Part shown: positions 37,834 to 46,991 of the stretch, piece after piece
How the letters are laid out: the number at the start of each line of letters is the position of its first letter
How positions within the stretch are numbered: the stretch's first letter is position 1
Assembly: GCF_016743815.1 (NCBI RefSeq)
Contig: NZ_CP061035.1
Location: 2,172,501-2,236,500 of the forward strand
Source: Sphingomonas aliaeris
Lineage (GTDB): Bacteria > Pseudomonadota > Alphaproteobacteria > Sphingomonadales > Sphingomonadaceae
DNA length: 64,000 nucleotides
Direction: 5' to 3'
Notes under the pieces: model-generated
Database searches by the model: none
What the model saw: the letters and a program-made list of their open reading frames with translations, nothing else
What the model was told of the DNA's origin: nothing
Position numbers and translations under genes: made by a program

Positions 37834-37849
37834 ATGGCGAATTCGCCAT
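37834..37849. promoter_or_regulatory. perfect 16-bp palindrome before kaiC
   Basis: ATGGCGAATTCGCCAT is its own reverse complement, ending 29 nt before the kaiC GTG. A 7-bp inverted repeat TACGACC/GGTCGTA (37858-37864 and 37881-37887) flanks it on the trehalase side. The size and place suit a dimeric operator overlapping the promoter of the kaiC operon; the repeat further out may be the weak end of the trehalase transcript. Confidence 0.5.
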
Positions 37850-37907
37850 CCCCCGCGTACGACCTAGCCGGTTTGGCCGCGGTCGTATAGAAGGTGAACA
37901 CCGCCCG

Positions 37908-39407
37908 TCAGCGCTCTCTTTCCGGCTGCATCGCCATCATCTCCAGCGTCACGCCATTGGTCCAGCCGAAACCGGTCGCGACGGCATATTCGCCACCCCC
38001 GCCGGCAAGCCCCGTCTCGACGTCGTATTTCTCGAAGAGCTGCCCGGTCGCAAGATATTGCCGCTCGACGGTCGCCAGCCACCGTGCAGCAATCTCGGCG
38101 GCAATACGATCCTCGCCGTACCGCGCCAATCCCGCCACGGCGATCCATTGCAAGGGCGCCCAGCCGTTCGGTGCATCCCATTGCTGCCCCGTCGCGATAT
38201 CGCTGGTGTTGAGCCCGCCGGGTGCGAGCAGGCGCCCGATGGCCTCGGCCGTGCTTTTCGCACGATCGTCTCGGGCGATCCCGGCGAACAGAGGGAAGGC
38301 CATCGCTGCACTGGGCCGATCGATCGGCGCCTGCGCATCAAGGTCGTAATCCGCATAGTGGTTCGACGCATCGCTCCACAGATGCGTTTCGATCGCCGCC
38401 TGCCGTGCTGCGGCCCGTGCAGAGAACCTCGTCGCCAGGTCGGCGTCGCCCGCCGCGTCATGAGCACCGGCGATGGATCGTTCCAGGCCGTATAACAGGC
38501 TGTTCAGATCGACCGGAACGATGCGCGTGGTCCGGATCGTGGCCAGGGTTCGTCCGTCGCCCAACCAGCGCGAACTGAAATCCCATCCGCTTTCCGCGGC
38601 GGCGCGAAGATCGCGCCAGACGTCAGCCGCCGCACGACCCGGTGCCTCGCGCGCAAGATCGACATCCTCGATCCAGGATTCGTCGCGTGGCTGGGCGCTG
38701 TCGTCCCAATAGCGGTTGAGCAGCACGCCATCCTTCAGACGCACCACGCGGGCATGTTCGCCGCCGGGCGCGATCTCGTCCGCTCCGGACATCCAGTAGG
38801 AATGCTCGGCCGTCATCCACGCCAGACGCTGCTGCCGGCCAGCCACGCTATCGTCGCGCGACAAACCGGCCATCAGGTGGAAGAATGGCGGATGCGACCG
38901 GCTGAGATAGTAACTGCGCGTACCGTTCGGGATATGGCCGTACCGCTCGATCAGGCTGCCGAAATCGGCGATCATGTCCTCGACCAGATCCTGCCGCCCC
39001 GACCGCGCCAGCCCCAGCATCGTGAAGTAGCTGTCCCAGTAATAGAGTTCGCGGAACCGCCCGCCCGGCACGACATAGGGCCGTGGCAGCGACAGCGCCG
39101 AGGAACCGGCCGGCGTAGTGACCGTCTCGCGCGTGAGATCGTCCCACAAAGCGTGAATATGGTCGGCCAGCGGCAACCGATCGCGCGCCGGCATCTCGCG
39201 CTCCGTCGGCAGATCGAAATTGCGCACGACGAAGGCGCGAAGCTCCTCGTCGTTCATGTCGGCCCTGTCTGCCCAATTCGACATGATGTCCGCTGCGGAC
39301 CGGAGCGGCACGGCATCGGCAAAGGTCTTGGAATCCGCGAACAGACGGCGTTCCTGAACCGCGACGAACAGGCTGCCGAACAAATTGGACGGAATGGCGA
39401 CAATCAT
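37908..39407 (-). CDS. trehalase (GH37)
   Basis: Hydrolyses alpha,alpha-trehalose to two glucose. Start ATG 39407, 2 nt after the MFS stop; 499 residues. Both family signatures are present: PGGRFRELYYWDSYF and QQWDAPNGWAPLQW. The catalytic-acid region is GWDFSSRWLGDG and the base region GGGGEYAVATGFGWTNG. There is no signal peptide (MIVAIPSNLFGSLFVAVQER), so it is probably cytoplasmic, acting after uptake. That fits the MFS transporter encoded just upstream. Lone trehalases of this kind can serve osmolyte turnover, but the neighbours suggest catabolism of an imported trehalose derivative. Confidence 0.92.
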   Translation of the reverse strand: MIVAIPSNLFGSLFVAVQERRLFADSKTFADAVPLRSAADIMSNWADRADMNDEELRAFVVRNFDLPTEREMPARDRLPLADHIHALWDDLTRETVTTPAGSSALSLPRPYVVPGGRFRELYYWDSYFTMLGLARSGRQDLVEDMIADFGSLIERYGHIPNGTRSYYLSRSHPPFFHLMAGLSRDDSVAGRQQRLAWMTAEHSYWMSGADEIAPGGEHARVVRLKDGVLLNRYWDDSAQPRDESWIEDVDLAREAPGRAAADVWRDLRAAAESGWDFSSRWLGDGRTLATIRTTRIVPVDLNSLLYGLERSIAGAHDAAGDADLATRFSARAAARQAAIETHLWSDASNHYADYDLDAQAPIDRPSAAMAFPLFAGIARDDRAKSTAEAIGRLLAPGGLNTSDIATGQQWDAPNGWAPLQWIAVAGLARYGEDRIAAEIAARWLATVERQYLATGQLFEKYDVETGLAGGGGEYAVATGFGWTNGVTLEMMAMQPERER

Positions 39408-39409
39408 CG

Positions 39410-40639
39410 TCACGCCGCCACGCTCTTGCCGAGCGACCGGCGAATGAACCCGAGCGCGATCGCGATCAGGGCGATCGGCACCAGCGCGAAGTAGAAGGCG
39501 ATCTGTCCCGAAACATGTTGGAACAGCAGTCCGGTCAGGAACGAACCGATCGTGCCACCAAGCGCGGAGAAGACCACGATCATCCCGATCATCGCGGCAT
39601 GACGATGCTTGGGCAGCGCGCTGAGCACGATCGAGCACAAGGTCGGGTAGATCGGGGCCAGGAACACGCCCAGCAGCGGGAACAGGAATGCCGCGATCGG
39701 AGCGGTCGTCCACGTCACGTCGGGACGCGCGACCAATCCTTGCGTGGCCGGCAGCGTCGCGACGATCAGCAGCGCCACGCATGCCAGGCACCCAAGCAAT
39801 ACGGGCAGCCAGTCGAACCGCCGCAGGACAATTCCCGAAACGAGCCGCCCAAAGGCGAGCGCGCCCACGAAAATGCTCGACATCTGCACGCTCATCGCCG
39901 GTGGCAGGTGCAGCACTTCGTTATTGAAGGTCGGCAACCACGTGCCGACGCTCTGTTCCAGCAGAACGTAGCAGAATATGCCGGCGAGGAACGCGATGGT
40001 CGCGGGCAAGGCGGCCAGCGACAGCATCTCGCGCCAGCCGCTGGGCGTGTCCTCCGAATTTACGATCGCCGCAGACTCGTCGAGTGGAGTGGCCCACCAC
40101 AGCAGGCTCGCCACCGTGCAAAGCGCCGCGAGTACCCAATAGACGTGCAGCCAGTCCCGGCCGGAGTCGTCCGTGCCGACGAACCAGCCGAACAGCCATA
40201 CCCCCGCCAGCAGCCCGACCATGAAAACGCCCTCGATGATCCCGGTGATGCTGGCATGGTCCGCGGGGTCGCGCGCGAGCAATCCGATCGCGGCATAAGT
40301 CGATACTTTCGCGATACCGAATGCCAGCCCGGTGACGACGAACAAAATCTGCATCGCAACGAATGCCTGCGCAAACGAAGCCGCGACACAGGCGACCGCG
40401 ATCGCCGCCATGACGCCGATCAATGCGCGGCGATATCCGTAGGCCGGGATGCGCGTTGCCAGCAGGAACGACGCGGCCACGACCGACAGGTCCTTACATG
40501 CTTCCAACGTCGAGCCGCCCGGCTTGCTCGTCCCGAAATGGCGGATTGATTGCAGGATCACCACGCCGACGCTGTTCATCAATATGCCGAGCAGCGCGTA
40601 GGTCAGCCCCAGCGCGATCAGGGTGCGCAATCGTGTCAT
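39410..40639 (-). CDS. MFS sugar transporter
   Basis: 409 residues, 12 predicted helices, from ATG 40639 (MTRLRTLIALGLTYALLGIL). Features: PAYGYRRALIGVMAAIAVAC, GIIEGVFMVGLLAGVWLFGW, GALAFGRLVSGIVLRRFDWL and ALPKHRHAAMIGMIVVFSAL. The pattern resembles the FHS/FucP-like and TsgA-like branches, which import sugars with protons. Tight spacing with trehalase argues that it brings trehalose or a close derivative through the inner membrane. Confidence 0.85.
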   Translation of the reverse strand: MTRLRTLIALGLTYALLGILMNSVGVVILQSIRHFGTSKPGGSTLEACKDLSVVAASFLLATRIPAYGYRRALIGVMAAIAVACVAASFAQAFVAMQILFVVTGLAFGIAKVSTYAAIGLLARDPADHASITGIIEGVFMVGLLAGVWLFGWFVGTDDSGRDWLHVYWVLAALCTVASLLWWATPLDESAAIVNSEDTPSGWREMLSLAALPATIAFLAGIFCYVLLEQSVGTWLPTFNNEVLHLPPAMSVQMSSIFVGALAFGRLVSGIVLRRFDWLPVLLGCLACVALLIVATLPATQGLVARPDVTWTTAPIAAFLFPLLGVFLAPIYPTLCSIVLSALPKHRHAAMIGMIVVFSALGGTIGSFLTGLLFQHVSGQIAFYFALVPIALIAIALGFIRRSLGKSVAA

Positions 40640-40732
40640 CGTCTATCGTGTCCCGGATTGCGGTCGTATGTAGCAGTCACGCGCGGTGTCGCGCGTCGGC
40701 AGGCGGGCTATATAGCTGGAACACGCCAGCGG

Positions 40733-42160
40733 TCATGTACTATGCCCGACATGCGCATAGGGATCGGTCTGCCCCGCAAGCCACGGATCCTTCGTTGCCG
40801 CCCGCATCGCCTGAAGGCGCCCGCGCAGATCGGCGAGGACGCTCGCGTAGGCGGGATCGGCGATGACGTTGACGAGTTCCTCCGGGTCGCGTGTCAGATC
40901 GTACAGTTCTTCGGCCGGGCGCTTGAGATAGGCCGATTGCGTCCGCTTGCCCAGGCGAGTGGCAGGATCCGCCGCTATCGCCTTCCAGCTTGGCGAACCG
41001 GCGACGTCGCCTGCAATCGGGTAATCCAGCGGGTAGGCCAGATTGAGGATATAACTATGGGTGCGCGTCCGCACGCTGCGCATCGGGTAATATTGGTTGA
41101 TCTCGTGGAAGTCGTGGCTGGCGAAGATAGTATCGCGCCCGGTTCCCTCGTTGGTCCCCAGCAGGGGCAGCAGCGAGGTGCCCGATAGTGGATAGGCGGT
41201 CGGCGGCGCGACGCCGGCAAAGTCCAGAATCGTCGGCGCGATATCGACCCAGCTGACCATGGCGCTGTTGACGCTGCCGGTCCGTCCCGGCGCCCGGACG
41301 ATCAGCGGCAGATGCAATCCCGGGTCGTAGAGATTGGTCTTCGCGCCCGGAAACGGCCGACCGTTGTCGCTGCAGAAGATCACGAGCGTATCCTCCGCGC
41401 GCCCCGTCGCAACCAGATCGTCCAGAATCATGCCGACCCCGCTATCGAGCCGGCTAAGCGACTCGTAATATTCCGCGAGGTCCTGACGAACGGCGGGCAG
41501 ATCCGGCAAGTGCGAGGGGATCGGCACCTTGGCCGGATCGTAGACCGCCGCCTTCACGCCCGGCCAGGTGCGATCGTTGCCATAGTCGACCGCGGCGCGG
41601 TGCGGGTCGCTATAGGCCACCGTTACGAAGAACGGCCGGTCGTCGGATGATCGGATGAAACTCGATGCCGCGATCGCCAGTTCGCGCACGTCGCGGATGC
41701 CCGAACGCTCGGGCACCAGTTCGACTTCGTACGGAAAGGCGCTGTCCGGTCCGACATGCTTCTTGCCCACTAAGGCGGTTGCATAGCCGGCACGGCGCAG
41801 CATGCCCGGCAACGTCTCTATGCCGTCCAGCAACGACTGGTGATGCACGTCGTGCTGCAGCCCGTACATGCCGTTCTGGTGCGTGAAGAGCCCGGTGTTG
41901 ATGACCGCGCGGCTCGGGCTGCACGACGATACCGCAGCGAAACCATTGGTGAAGCGCGTGCTTTCACGCGCGAAGCGGTCGATGCGCGGGGTGCGGATCG
42001 GCGTGCCGTAGCAGCCAAGGTCCGAGCCCTGATCGTCGGAGATCAGCAGCAGCACGTTGCGCTGCGGCTTCGGCGATGCAGCCGCCATCGCGGCCTTGCC
42101 ATCGACCAGGGCGGCGGCGCCGAGCAACGATGCGCCGAGCAGTACGGAACGCCGATCCAT
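40733..42160 (-). CDS. periplasmic sulfatase, Cys-type (heparan N-sulfatase-like)
   Basis: 475 residues from ATG 42160 with a twin-arginine-like signal (MDRRSVLLGASLLGAAALV). Sulfatase marks: NVLLLISDDQGSDLGCYG (metal aspartates), SSCSPSRAVINTGLFTHQNG with the C-x-P-S-R site that is converted to formylglycine, GKKHVGPDSAFPYE, and FCSDNGRPFPGAKTNLYDPG. The match in the first half is closest to the SGSH/heparan N-sulfatase side of family S1. A maturation enzyme is needed and is not in the window. It lies between the TonB receptor and the MFS/trehalase pair. Confidence 0.9.
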   Translation of the reverse strand: MDRRSVLLGASLLGAAALVDGKAAMAAASPKPQRNVLLLISDDQGSDLGCYGTPIRTPRIDRFARESTRFTNGFAAVSSCSPSRAVINTGLFTHQNGMYGLQHDVHHQSLLDGIETLPGMLRRAGYATALVGKKHVGPDSAFPYEVELVPERSGIRDVRELAIAASSFIRSSDDRPFFVTVAYSDPHRAAVDYGNDRTWPGVKAAVYDPAKVPIPSHLPDLPAVRQDLAEYYESLSRLDSGVGMILDDLVATGRAEDTLVIFCSDNGRPFPGAKTNLYDPGLHLPLIVRAPGRTGSVNSAMVSWVDIAPTILDFAGVAPPTAYPLSGTSLLPLLGTNEGTGRDTIFASHDFHEINQYYPMRSVRTRTHSYILNLAYPLDYPIAGDVAGSPSWKAIAADPATRLGKRTQSAYLKRPAEELYDLTRDPEELVNVIADPAYASVLADLRGRLQAMRAATKDPWLAGQTDPYAHVGHST

Positions 42161-42186
42161 CGGATCACTCCATCGCTACGCTGGAA

Positions 42187-42227
42187 GAAAAATGCCGGCC
42201 CGGACGTATTTCTCGTCCGGGCCGGCA
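42187..42227 (-). terminator. Rho-independent terminator after the TonB receptor
   Basis: TGCCGGCCCGGACG (42193-42206) pairs perfectly with CGTCCGGGCCGGCA (42214-42227) over a 7-nt loop. Read on the minus strand it is followed by TTTTTCTT, so it ends the receptor transcript before the sulfatase gene. Partial read-through would give much receptor and less enzyme, a common pattern in TonB sugar loci. Confidence 0.85.
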
Positions 42228-42240
42228 GGTGGAGGAACTG

Positions 42241-44679
42241 TTAGAACTTCGCCGAAGCGGAGAAGCGGAACGACCGCCCCAAGATCGGACGCGCCAGGAT
42301 CGCGCCCGTACCCTGCCCGCCGATGATGCGCGGGTTGCCTTCGGTCAGGCCGAGTTCGTCGGTCAGGTTGTTGCCCGTGACCGCGAGGCGCAGGCGGTCC
42401 GAGATGTCGACCGAGACGCCCGCATCCAGCTGATAGAAATTGGGCAGGACCTGCTGGTTTTCCGGATCGGAGAAGCGATCACCGGTATATTGCAAGGTGG
42501 CGAACAGCGACGGCTTGAAGCCGCCGACATCCACGTCCAGCGCCGGGGTCACGCGCCACGTCCAGCGCGGCTGACGCTGCACCCGGTTACCGGTGTTGTT
42601 GATCGCACCATTGCCCGTGAAGAAGCCGCGATAGGTCGCATCCAGGTACGTGCCGGCTGCGGTCAGGCTGAAGCCGCGGAACGGACGCAGCACGCCTTCC
42701 ATCTCGACGCCCGTCGCCTTTGCCCCACCGACGGCAGTGACCGGCGTAGGGGTAGGATTGGTCGGCGTGGACACGAGGTTGACCGTCGCGAGCCCACCGA
42801 ACTTGTTATGGAACACGGTGGCGTAGAGGTTGAGCAAGCTGGTCGAAACCTTCACGCCGCCTTCATACGTATCGACTTGCGACACGTTGGTCAGGCCTTC
42901 GCGCAGATTGTCGAACTGCGGGAAGCTGTTGCCGCGGCTGTAGCGTGCGAAGGCACCGATCTGACGAGTGAAATCGTAATTCACACCCGCCGTCCACGAC
43001 CACTCGCTCTTATTATAGTTCACCTGGCGCGGCGAACCGAAGACCGATACGGCATTGTCGTACAACGTCAGCGCGTTGCCATCCAGATTGACCGTTGCGG
43101 CGGCTGGCGTGCGGATCGTTCCGTCTACCACATGCTGCTGCCAGCGCACGCCGCCGTCGACGCGCAGTTCCGGCGTGATCTGGAACTCGTCGACACCATA
43201 TGCGGCATAGTCGGAGCCTTCGTAATAGGCGTTGACGATGAAGCCCGGGCCGCTCGTGAAGCCGTTCTGCGTTGCGGTGCGCCCACCATCCAGCGTCAGG
43301 TTGAGCAGACGTGCATTCGGCTCGGCCGCGAGCAGCACCTGGTTACCAAGTGCCCAAGTGTCGCGCGTCGTATAGTTGGCATAATAGAAGCCGCCGGTCA
43401 GTTTGTTCGATCCAGTCGACCATTCCATCGCGGTATCCGCGACATAGGAAGTCAGCTTCTTGTCGACTGTCCAGATGCCGGCACGCAGGACCTGCGTCCC
43501 CGCGCCGGTCGTCACGGTGCCGCCGCCATTGACGTAGGACAGACGGTTGACCGTGGAGCCCGCACCGCCGAGGTTGATCGCCATCTGCGCGGCGGAGATC
43601 GGCGCGTCGGACGGGACCAGCCCGGTCGTGTCGGCCCGTCCGCCGAGATAGCTCATCCGTTCGCGGAAGCGCAGCCCGTCGGCGAGTTCATAGTCGAACG
43701 ACAGCCCGGTGTTGATCACCTTCGCGCCGCGACCGTCCGCCAGATCGACGCGCTGGCCCGCAACGTTGGTCGTGATCCGCGTCTCGCGACCGGCAAGTGC
43801 GCCGGAGCCGTGATCGAAACCGGGATATTCGCTGATCTTGCCGCCGGCGCCGACGACGATCGGGATCGGCAGCAACCACTGGCCGCGATCGTTCAAATAG
43901 CGAGCATAGACCTCTACCGACCCCTTGTTGCCGAAGTCGTGATGGATGTTCGCGGTGACCTGGCCGCCCTTTTCGGCACGGAACTGCGGATCGCGCAGGC
44001 CATTCCCCTGGGCATAATAGCCGCCGACCATGAAGCCGGTATCTTCCCCGAGCGGGCCGGAAACCCATGCATCGCCGCGGATTTCGTCGAAGTCGGTGTA
44101 GGACACCTTGGCCAGGCCGTGGAAATCCTTCCCACCGGTGCGCTGGACGACGTTGACGGTCAGGCCAGGCTGGCCATTCGAGAAGAGCGACCCCGTGCCG
44201 CCACGAACCGCTTCGACGCGCTGGACCGTCTCATCCAGCCGAATCAGCTGGGAGTTTTCGAGGAACGACAAGGTCGATGGTGGGAAAACCGGCACGCCCG
44301 CGACCTGGAACGTCACGAACTGCGCATCGCCGCCCGATGGGTAGCCGCGCACGAAGATGTTCGCACCATTCTGCCCGCCCGAGCTTTCCGCGCTGATGCC
44401 GGGAACCGTGCGCAACAAATCGGCCGTGCTGTTCGGGGCGGCGCGTGCGATCGCCTCATTGCTGATCGTGGTGACGGCGAAAGCCGCGTCCTGACGACGC
44501 GTGCCACCACCTGCGGTGCCGACGACGATGATTTCCTGGTCGGGCTCGGCCGCCGTCGCCTGATCGGTCGCAGGCGTCGTCGCGGTCGGTTCGGACGATG
44601 GAACGATCTGAGCCTGCGCGGTCGCGGCGATCAGTGCCAGCGGTGCAACGCCGACCATCAGCATGGCATGACGAAACAT
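42241..44679 (-). CDS. TonB-dependent receptor of the sulfatase/trehalase locus
   Basis: 812 residues from ATG 44679 (GGGGAGGAAT upstream), signal peptide VGVAPLALIAATAQAQ. A TonB box-like EIIVVGTAGG is followed by the plug (AIARAAPNSTADLLRTVPGI, NIFVRGYPSGGDAQFVTFQV, GGTGSLFSNGQPGLTVNVVQ) and the barrel ending in FRFSASAKF. The GYP...VPVFPPSTLSF plug resembles receptors for siderophores and small glycosides rather than the long SusC-like forms. Divergent from a LacI regulator and upstream of sulfatase, MFS and trehalase; the ligand is probably a sulfated or substituted disaccharide. Confidence 0.92.
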   Translation of the reverse strand: MFRHAMLMVGVAPLALIAATAQAQIVPSSEPTATTPATDQATAAEPDQEIIVVGTAGGGTRRQDAAFAVTTISNEAIARAAPNSTADLLRTVPGISAESSGGQNGANIFVRGYPSGGDAQFVTFQVAGVPVFPPSTLSFLENSQLIRLDETVQRVEAVRGGTGSLFSNGQPGLTVNVVQRTGGKDFHGLAKVSYTDFDEIRGDAWVSGPLGEDTGFMVGGYYAQGNGLRDPQFRAEKGGQVTANIHHDFGNKGSVEVYARYLNDRGQWLLPIPIVVGAGGKISEYPGFDHGSGALAGRETRITTNVAGQRVDLADGRGAKVINTGLSFDYELADGLRFRERMSYLGGRADTTGLVPSDAPISAAQMAINLGGAGSTVNRLSYVNGGGTVTTGAGTQVLRAGIWTVDKKLTSYVADTAMEWSTGSNKLTGGFYYANYTTRDTWALGNQVLLAAEPNARLLNLTLDGGRTATQNGFTSGPGFIVNAYYEGSDYAAYGVDEFQITPELRVDGGVRWQQHVVDGTIRTPAAATVNLDGNALTLYDNAVSVFGSPRQVNYNKSEWSWTAGVNYDFTRQIGAFARYSRGNSFPQFDNLREGLTNVSQVDTYEGGVKVSTSLLNLYATVFHNKFGGLATVNLVSTPTNPTPTPVTAVGGAKATGVEMEGVLRPFRGFSLTAAGTYLDATYRGFFTGNGAINNTGNRVQRQPRWTWRVTPALDVDVGGFKPSLFATLQYTGDRFSDPENQQVLPNFYQLDAGVSVDISDRLRLAVTGNNLTDELGLTEGNPRIIGGQGTGAILARPILGRSFRFSASAKF

Positions 44680-44725
44680 TGTATTCCTCCCCTTTCGACG
44701 ACGACATCCTTGTCTGTCGAAGGCC

Positions 44726-44776
44726 GCATTAGAAAATAATGAAATGCATTTCAAGCATTCTGTTTCAATGCGTTTC
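44726..44776. promoter_or_regulatory. LacI-type operator pair overlapping the receptor promoter
   Basis: GAAATGCATTTC (44741-44752) is a perfect palindrome. A near copy TCAATGCGTTTC lies at 44765-44776. On the minus strand TTGAAA (44754-44749) inside the palindrome, 17 nt, then TAATGC (44731-44726) makes a good promoter for the receptor. A repressor bound here would cover the -35. The regulator is most likely the LacI protein encoded divergently. Confidence 0.65.
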
Positions 44777-44800
44777 GTCAGTGGCTTGCTACCGTTCGCC

Positions 44801-45871
44801 ATGCCCCCTACGACTCGCCCGATGGTCGATGACAACGATGACAGCAGGGCAGATTACGGACTTCGGCGCGGCGGCACTTCGCGCCCGACGATGCACGACA
44901 TCGCTCGCCTCGCGAACGTTTCCACCCCGACCGTTTCGCGCGTGCTGAATGGCAGTTCGCTGGTCACCGCCGAAACGCGCGATCGCGTTCTGGAAGTCGC
45001 CAAGACGCATGGCTACGCCGTCAACCGTAACGCACAAAAGCTTCGCAATGCCCGCACCAATACGATCGCGGTGATGCTGGACTTCGGCTCGCATCGCCAC
45101 GGCGCGATCGGCGACCCCTTCATCTTCGAACTTCTGGCCGGTGTTTCCGAGGCGCTCTCGATCCGCGATCAGGATTTGCTGCTTTCGCCGCCCGGCCTGC
45201 AAAGCGCACGCGATTTTCGCGATTTCTTTCGCGCGCGCGGGGCCGACGGGTTTATCGTACTAGGCCAGGGCACGCGCGACGACATGCTGCGAACGCTGGC
45301 CCGGGAAAGCATTCCGCTCGTCGTTTGGGGGGCGGTTGCGCCCGACGCTCCATATTGCGCGGTCGGCAGCGACAATCTGGAGGGCGGGACGCTGGCGGGC
45401 CGCCACTTCCTCGCCCGCCAGCGCAAACGGTGGCTATTCATCGGGGACACCCGGCACGAGGAACTGCGCCTGCGGTACGAAGGATTACGCCTCGCCGCGA
45501 AGGACCGGGAAGATGTAACGATCGACCTGCTGCCGATAGCGTCGATGGCCTTCACCGCGACGGCGCAGGCAGTTACCGCGCACCTCGACACGGTTGATCG
45601 TCCGGACGCGGTGTTCGCCTTTTCGGACACGGCGGCGATGGCTGCGCTCGGCGCGTTCCGGGCGTCGGGCCTCTGCGCGCCGGGGGATCTCTCGCTCGTC
45701 GGATATAACAATATCCCGCCAGCGGCGCATTTCAGTCCAGCGATAACGACGATCGATCAGAAGACCGATCTAGCTGGGGCGTTGCTGGTCGAAAAGCTGA
45801 TGCAACAGATCGATGGTGGCCGCCCGACATCGGTCGTCCTGCCGACCGACATCGTCGTGCGGGAAACCTGA
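44801..45871 (+). CDS. LacI family transcriptional regulator
   Basis: 356 residues from ATG 44801; earlier ATGs (44744, 44768) lie inside the operator pair and encode unlike residues. Helix-turn-helix and hinge: MHDIARLANVSTPTVSRVLN, LVTAETRDRVLEVAKTHGYA and NAQKLRNARTN. The sugar-binding core follows (IAVMLDFGSHRHGAIGDPFI, GADGFIVLGQGTRDDMLR, LSLVGYNNIPPAAHFSPAIT, TIDQKTDLAGALLVEKLMQQ). Divergent from the TonB receptor and likely represses it until the imported sugar binds. The downstream esterase gene follows by about 75 nt. Confidence 0.92.
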   Translation: MPPTTRPMVDDNDDSRADYGLRRGGTSRPTMHDIARLANVSTPTVSRVLNGSSLVTAETRDRVLEVAKTHGYAVNRNAQKLRNARTNTIAVMLDFGSHRHGAIGDPFIFELLAGVSEALSIRDQDLLLSPPGLQSARDFRDFFRARGADGFIVLGQGTRDDMLRTLARESIPLVVWGAVAPDAPYCAVGSDNLEGGTLAGRHFLARQRKRWLFIGDTRHEELRLRYEGLRLAAKDREDVTIDLLPIASMAFTATAQAVTAHLDTVDRPDAVFAFSDTAAMAALGAFRASGLCAPGDLSLVGYNNIPPAAHFSPAITTIDQKTDLAGALLVEKLMQQIDGGRPTSVVLPTDIVVRET

Positions 45872-45945
45872 TCGGATCCGTGCGATAGCGGCCGGGCGGC
45901 TTTCGGCTGCCATGCCGTTCGAATAGCGCGAGAAGGAGAGAAAGA

Positions 45946-46982
45946 ATGATCAGTCGTTTGGTCTTGGCCGTATTCCTTGCGGCACCGCTATCGGCGCGAG
46001 GGCAGACGATTCAGGTTCCTGCATTCCGACTGCCGCCGTCCAACCAACTAAGCGACGCCGCCAGAAAGGTGCTGGACCGGATGGCAGACGCGACCGCGCA
46101 GATCGCAATTACGGGCGACGTCGCGAAACAGCGCGAATTCTATGGCCAGTGGAACGACGACCGTCTCGCCGAAATGCGTCGCCATTTCCGCACCGTGGTC
46201 CGCCGCGAGAAGCTGGGCGGTGTTGCGGTCGATACCGTCGAACCGGCGGACGGCGTTGCTCCCGGAAATACGATGCGGGTGTTGGTCAACGTCCACGGTG
46301 GCGCCTTCATGTGGGGCGCCGGCAGCGGCGCGCTGGTGGAAGCGATTCCGATCGCGGCGACGATGCGGGTGCGCGTCGTGACAGTGGACTATCGGCTGGC
46401 GCCGGAGCATCGCTACCCCGCCGCTACGGAAGACGTGACCGCAGTCTATCGCGCCCTGCTCAAGCGCTATCGAGCGGAGAATATCGGCATCTATGGCTGC
46501 TCGGCTGGCGGGATCATTACGGCGCAGGCGACCGCCTGGATCGGGAAGCAGGGACTGCCCCGGCCCGGCGCGATCGGGACGTTCTGCGGAACGGGGGCCG
46601 CCTATAGTGGCGACAGTCCATACCTTGCCCCGGCGACCGCCGGGAACGCGCCGCCCGCCATATCCACGCTGCCGCCCACACTGCCCGTCAGCTATATGGC
46701 CGGCGTTCCGGCGGACGACCCGATCGCCTATCCCCTGTCATCCGACGCGCAGATCCGCGCGATGCCACCGACATTATTGCTGGCTGGCAGCCGCGACTTT
46801 GCGGTCAGCGCCCTGACCCTCGCGCACCGCCATCTCGCCGCGGCGGGTGTCCCGAGCGAACTCTATATTTTCGACGGCCTGCCGCATGCGTTCTTCATGT
46901 GGCCCGACATGCCCGATCCGACGAGGCGTTCGCGATTATCGCCCGCTTCTTCGACGCACATCTCGGCCGTCGCCCGCGTTGA
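45946..46982 (+). pseudogene. secreted HSL-type alpha/beta hydrolase (esterase), frameshifted near 46916
   Basis: About 345 residues when restored, from ATG 45946 with a signal peptide (LVLAVFLAAPLSARGQ). Hormone-sensitive-lipase family marks: VNVHGGAFMWGAGS (oxyanion HGG), VTVDYRLAPEHRYPAA, nucleophile elbow GIYGCSAGGIITAQATAW with GCSAG, LAGSRDFAVSALTL (acid) and FDGLPHAFFMWPDMP (histidine). After MPD a lost A shifts the frame; the other frame gives SDEAFAIIARFFDAHLGRRP to the stop at 46982. In the sulfatase/trehalase locus it may remove acyl groups from the imported sugar (inference). Only the last 20 residues are affected. Confidence 0.87.
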
Positions 46983-46991
46983 TCGGCGCGG

